Positions 15,045 to 15,492 of a stretch of DNA of 15,492 bases are shown here, in pieces. A program made the translations under genes and the position numbers. The notes beneath the pieces were generated by a model. The model was not told the origin of the DNA. It saw only the letters and a program-made list of their open reading frames with translations, and did not search any database. Origin of the DNA: JAZDJP01 sp043803805. Its GTDB lineage: Bacteria > Planctomycetota > JAZDJP01. How positions within the stretch are numbered: the first letter of the stretch is position 1; the number at the start of each line of letters is the position of its first letter. The stretch covers positions 1-15,492 of the forward strand of contig JAZDJP010000085.1 of the NCBI GenBank assembly GCA_043803805.1. Reading direction: 5' to 3'.

Positions 15045-15116
15045 AGCTACCGATGGGGATTGAACCCATGGCCTCGTCCTTACCAAGGACGCGCTCTACC
15101 GCTGAGCTACGGTAGC
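15045..15116 (-). tRNA. tRNA-Thr (anticodon GGT)
   Basis: The minus strand folds into a full cloverleaf. The 7-base acceptor stem is GCTACCG with CGGTAGC, the D stem is GCTC/GAGC with a 7-base loop containing GG, and the anticodon stem is CGTCC/GGACG around loop TTGGTAA. The T stem is ATGGG/CCCAT with loop TTCAATC. The anticodon is GGT, which reads threonine codons ACC and ACT, and the first pairs G1-C72 and C2-G71 fit known threonine identity. The discriminator base is T. The terminal CCA is not encoded and must be added by the CCA enzyme. It lies 23 bases after rpmG, so it is probably cut from a tuf-rpmG transcript. Confidence 0.96.
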
Positions 15117-15139
15117 GTATGATTTTTGCTCCGCGAAAT

Positions 15140-15295
15140 TTATTTCTTTTTCTCCTTGTGCACGGAATGCTTCCGGCAGGAAAAGCAGTACTTCGACAAC
15201 TCCAGCTTGGCCGTCTGAGGCCCGCCTCTCCGTTCCGTCCGGTAATTCCGGTTTCCGCAGTCCGGGCACTCCAGCAATATCCACTCGCGCGCCAT
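15140..15295 (-). CDS. rpmG: 50S ribosomal protein L33
   Basis: This 51-residue protein (bL33) binds 23S rRNA near the E site of the large subunit. The sequence starts MAREWILLECPDCGNRNYRT and continues through LELSKYCFSCRKHSVHKEKKK. Cys10, Cys13, Cys37 and Cys40 form two CxxC pairs, so this is the zinc-binding version; many organisms also have a zinc-free copy used under zinc shortage. The ATG at 15295 has GCAGGAG about six bases upstream. It lies between tuf (54 bases away) and tRNA-Thr (23 bases), a common place for rpmG ahead of secE-nusG. The tail is strongly basic as usual. Confidence 0.95.
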   Translation of the reverse strand: MAREWILLECPDCGNRNYRTERRGGPQTAKLELSKYCFSCRKHSVHKEKKK

Positions 15296-15349
15296 CGCCG
15301 TACTCCTGCAAAAATTTCGGTTTCCCCGTCTCCCAACCCCCGGCCTTTA

Positions 15350-15492
15350 TCACTTGATGATCTTGGTGACCACCCCGGCGCCGACGGTCCGGCCGCCCTC
15401 GCGGATGGCGAACCGCAACTGCTCTTCCATGGCGATCGGGGTCTGCAACTCCACTTCCAGCCTCACGTTGTCCCCCGGCATCACCATCTCCG
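15350..15492 (-). CDS. tuf: Elongation factor Tu, C-terminal end (partial)
   Basis: Only the last 46 codons and the stop are in the window; the gene enters from the right edge. EF-Tu is the GTPase that brings aminoacyl-tRNA to the ribosome. The visible part is domain III: EMVMPGDNV, then a beta strand, and the family-diagnostic PIAMEEQLRFAIREGGRTVG and AGVVTKII ending. The final residue is Lys, where many homologues have Glu. There is no frameshift or early stop in the visible part. The gene lies upstream of rpmG, the tRNA and secE, as tufB does relative to secE in E. coli. Confidence 0.97.
   Translation of the reverse strand, partial: EMVMPGDNVRLEVELQTPIAMEEQLRFAIREGGRTVGAGVVTKIIK

Overview
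This window is ordinary bacterial housekeeping DNA from a GC-rich organism. It carries the core translation and transcription cluster, with every recognised gene on the minus strand, so transcription runs from position 15492 towards position 1. In transcription order the genes are: the 3' end of tuf (EF-Tu), rpmG (L33), a tRNA-Thr(GGT), an unrecognised 97-residue membrane protein, secE, nusG, rplK (L11), rplA (L1), rplJ (L10), rplL (L7/L12), rpoB, rpoC, rpsL (S12), rpsG (S7) and fusA (EF-G). The minus-strand start of a possible further gene lies at the left edge (67 to 1).

Organism: RpoB and RpoC look Gram-negative. RpoC has the large insertion in its trigger loop and a DNGRCKRPV segment. RpoB has an N-terminal stretch around GGGEFIINGAERAIVSQLHR and ITKKDALVVRIDQSGK. 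From memory these resemble Planctomycetota or other PVC-type and neighbouring uncultivated lineages. I cannot run a phylogeny, so that placement is tentative.

Layout. The right part (15492 to 14858) holds tuf, rpmG and tRNA-Thr, then a 187-base gap rich in short palindromes. The next block (14857 to 11353) is orf97-secE-nusG-rplK-rplA-rplJ-rplL, packed with gaps of 11 to 92 bases. It links protein export (SecE), elongation control (NusG) and the L11/L1/L10/L12 stalk proteins. A structured 138-base spacer then leads into rpoB-rpoC-rpsL-rpsG (11214 to 2417), whose gaps are 33 to 39 bases. A strong intrinsic terminator (2392 to 2361) follows rpsG, so fusA (2256 to 193) is probably expressed at least partly on its own. 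tuf sits at the opposite end of the cluster from fusA, and no S10-operon gene is visible after fusA.

I found no mobile element, CRISPR array, phage gene or obviously new multi-gene system. The points worth a second look are the small membrane gene before secE, the terminator and repeat cluster before fusA, an arginine in S12 at a classic streptomycin-resistance position, non-standard residues in the rifampicin pocket of RpoB, and structured spacers around rplL. The long plus-strand open frames opposite rpoC, rpoB and fusA are byproducts of high GC at codon third positions.
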